Shown: positions 22,244 to 23,807 of the stretch, one piece after another
Layout of the letters: every line of letters begins with the position of its first letter
Numbering within the stretch: position 1 is the stretch's first letter
Source: Enteropsectra breve
Taxonomy: Eukaryota > Microsporidia
DNA: 23,807 bases
Assembly: GCA_024243835.1 (NCBI GenBank)
Contig: JALPMN010000582.1
Location: 1-23,807, forward strand
Reading direction: 5' to 3'
The notes under the pieces: model-generated
Seen by the model: only the letters and a program-made list of their open reading frames with translations
Databases searched by the model: none
What the model was told of the DNA's origin: nothing
Translations under genes and position numbers: made by a program

Positions 22244-23788
22244 TTAGCATACTTTGACTGATTTAAACTTGCAGACAGCCTTGACTATGGGTTTTAAAAC
22301 AAACCCCAAAAACTTGCCTGTGTCTCCATAAAGCAGCACCCCATTGAACAGCAGAATAAACACCAGCAACAGGGTGGGAAGAAGCATCACCTTCTTGGGC
22401 GGGGCTGACAGGAGATTCAAGACATAAACGATGTTCTTCAACAGCGGCAGGCACATGGCAATAAGAAGCAAAAACGTGGAGATTGTGGCTTTGCCCAAAA
22501 ACAATTCTACCAAGAAGAATGCGAGCCCAAAAACAAATATCAGATACGGAACATACCGCCTGGCCACAGAACTTATATCAAATACGCGTCTAACGCCCAA
22601 GCGATAAAAAATAAACGTAAGGGCAAAATAGACATACGAAATAAACAGCAGCAGAAACGGAAGAAGGAAACCCGCGCCCCGAGTCTTTTCTTTCTCGTAT
22701 GATTCCTTGATGAACGAAACTATTGAATGCCCATTTTCCACGATGCTCTGGGAATAAACAGCAATTGCAAAGTAAATGGCCAGAACCACAATCTTCGGCA
22801 CAATGTTGAGGAAGAACTTTCTGCTGGTGCTCAGAGCCCCAGAGTAGTTCATTTTGTGAGGAATAGCTGCGATGAAGATGCACTGTGAGATGTACCCCGT
22901 CAAGGTTCCAAAGTCCAATGTAACTAGTTTTGGCAATATGCTTTGCTCAGATAAAGTTTCCACTCGGTATGAAGAAAAATGCACCATGATATAAAAGAAC
23001 ACAGGAACAAATGCCAGAAGAGCAATGCTGATGTACTTCCTTAGCCTCCAGTAGAAGTGGTTGATGAGAATGAGAAGAATGAGGCTTCCCCACACAATGG
23101 CGTTAACAAAATTATGCAGGATCGATGAGATGCCTTTTTCTTTGGCTGGTGACGAGCCGTTGGTGTAGAAAAACGAGTACAAAAATATTATTCCGAGTGA
23201 CAGATAAAGCTGTGAATACAGAAATATCTGGATTGTATGGGCAATTGTGAAGATCCTGGCTGATCCCTTTATAACAGCATTCTGGAACTTGCCCTTCAAG
23301 GAAGTATCATTGGTGCTGGGTGGCTTAACTTCATTTTGATTCTTCAAAAATATCTCAGATTCCTCTTCTGTTAGGTCGTCTCTTCTGAGAATTCTATTAT
23401 TCTTAAAGCCTGCGCTGTTTAAGCATTCCTTCTCTGGTTCTTCCTTTTTATCTGCATTTCCTGCCTCTACATCCTCTGCGCTTGCATCATTGTCTACCTT
23501 GTCTACGATATTAGTCGCCTCTACTATCACTACAGTACTGGCTTCTGGCTTTTTAAGGTTTTTCATCTCAATACCCCACTGCTCGCTGAAAGTATTTTTT
23601 TTCCTCGAGTGGATAAAAATAGAAATCGCCAAATTCATCAGGGTAGCAAACACCAGCAGGCACATGGTAATGGGCATGCCTATCTCCCCAACTACGTAAG
23701 GAATAAAAAGAAATCCTACGCCCACGGCCGATATTATTTCAACGGGAATTGCAATAATCGCATGCTCGTAGAATTTTTCTAGAGCCAT
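22244..23788 (-). CDS. Amino-acid-permease-like transporter (AAAP/Aa_trans type), start near window edge
   Basis: The 514-aa multi-pass membrane protein has about 11 predicted segments. TM1 holds IISAVGVGFLFIPYVVGEIG (about 17-36), which matches the (G)-x-G-x-L-x-x-PY-----G hallmark of the AAAP amino acid/auxin permease family. TM2 is MCLLVFATLMNLAISIFI. A long hydrophilic loop (about 65-170), acidic and Lys-rich (DKVDNDASAEDVEAGNADKK, then EEPEKE), separates TM2 from the rest; it would be an unusual insertion for this family. TM3-TM11 follow, with FLLPFLLLFISYVYFAL and LIFVFGLAFFLVELFLG among them. It ends FKSVKVC. The role would be amino acid exchange at the plasma or vacuolar membrane of a parasite that imports nutrients. 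The first in-frame ATG is at 23788; the frame is open to the window edge without a stop, so a longer start cannot be excluded. The family call rests on TM1 and topology. Confidence 0.65.
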   Translation of the reverse strand: MALEKFYEHAIIAIPVEIISAVGVGFLFIPYVVGEIGMPITMCLLVFATLMNLAISIFIHSRKKNTFSEQWGIEMKNLKKPEASTVVIVEATNIVDKVDNDASAEDVEAGNADKKEEPEKECLNSAGFKNNRILRRDDLTEEESEIFLKNQNEVKPPSTNDTSLKGKFQNAVIKGSARIFTIAHTIQIFLYSQLYLSLGIIFLYSFFYTNGSSPAKEKGISSILHNFVNAIVWGSLILLILINHFYWRLRKYISIALLAFVPVFFYIMVHFSSYRVETLSEQSILPKLVTLDFGTLTGYISQCIFIAAIPHKMNYSGALSTSRKFFLNIVPKIVVLAIYFAIAVYSQSIVENGHSIVSFIKESYEKEKTRGAGFLLPFLLLFISYVYFALTFIFYRLGVRRVFDISSVARRYVPYLIFVFGLAFFLVELFLGKATISTFLLLIAMCLPLLKNIVYVLNLLSAPPKKVMLLPTLLLVFILLFNGVLLYGDTGKFLGFVLKPIVKAVCKFKSVKVC

Positions 23789-23807
23789 AAGGTTCAAGAA
23801 ATGAAAA

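Overview
The window looks like nuclear DNA from a microsporidian (a fungus-related intracellular parasite) with a fairly relaxed, transposon-bearing genome. Four things point there. The recognisable eukaryotic proteins are short and intron-free: CHL1 at 583 aa, SSF1 at 223 aa, and a cysteine desulfurase with no obvious presequence. CCC or GGG triplets sit a few bases before several start codons, a known microsporidian signal. Coding DNA is much less AT-rich than the spacers. The spacers are long (300-900 bp), unlike the most compact microsporidian genomes. Genus cannot be told from the sequence.

Layout. 1-3.2 kb: a multi-pass membrane protein of unknown function, then a tandem pair of DcpS-type mRNA cap-scavenging enzymes separated by a 29-bp minisatellite. 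3.2-5.5 kb: the cysteine desulfurase NFS1 between repeat-bearing spacers. 5.5-11 kb: housekeeping genes SSF1 (60S ribosome assembly), GPN3 (RNA polymerase II assembly), CHL1 (Fe-S DNA helicase, sister-chromatid cohesion) and CAF40/RCD1 (CCR4-NOT). Most of this block serves RNA metabolism. NFS1 would feed the Fe-S cluster that CHL1 needs.

11.6-18.5 kb is the accessory island. It holds three tandem paralogues of an unrecognised family with short N-terminal hydrophobic leaders, possibly secreted host-directed proteins. They are duplicated together with their promoters and 3' spacers. The spacer between paralogues 1 and 2 holds a 746-bp insertion with a perfect 9-bp target duplication, a tRNA-like A-box/B-box end and an AT-rich opposite end: a SINE-like element. 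The equivalent spacer before paralogue 3 preserves the empty site. Next comes a complete Merlin (IS1595/ISXO2-like) DNA transposon with 24-bp perfect inverted repeats and an 8-bp target duplication. Its transposase reading frame breaks at a run of seven A. It split a short ORF.

18.8-23.8 kb: two minus-strand genes, an 840-aa protein with a RING/PHD-like zinc module and an amino-acid-permease-like transporter. The spacer between them carries a 156-bp MITE with pogo/Tigger-type ends.

The most novel parts are the SINE-like insertion with its empty-site control, the mosaic secreted-protein family, and the DcpS pair in which both copies lack the first histidine of the HIT triad. All calls come from reading the sequence; no database search was run.
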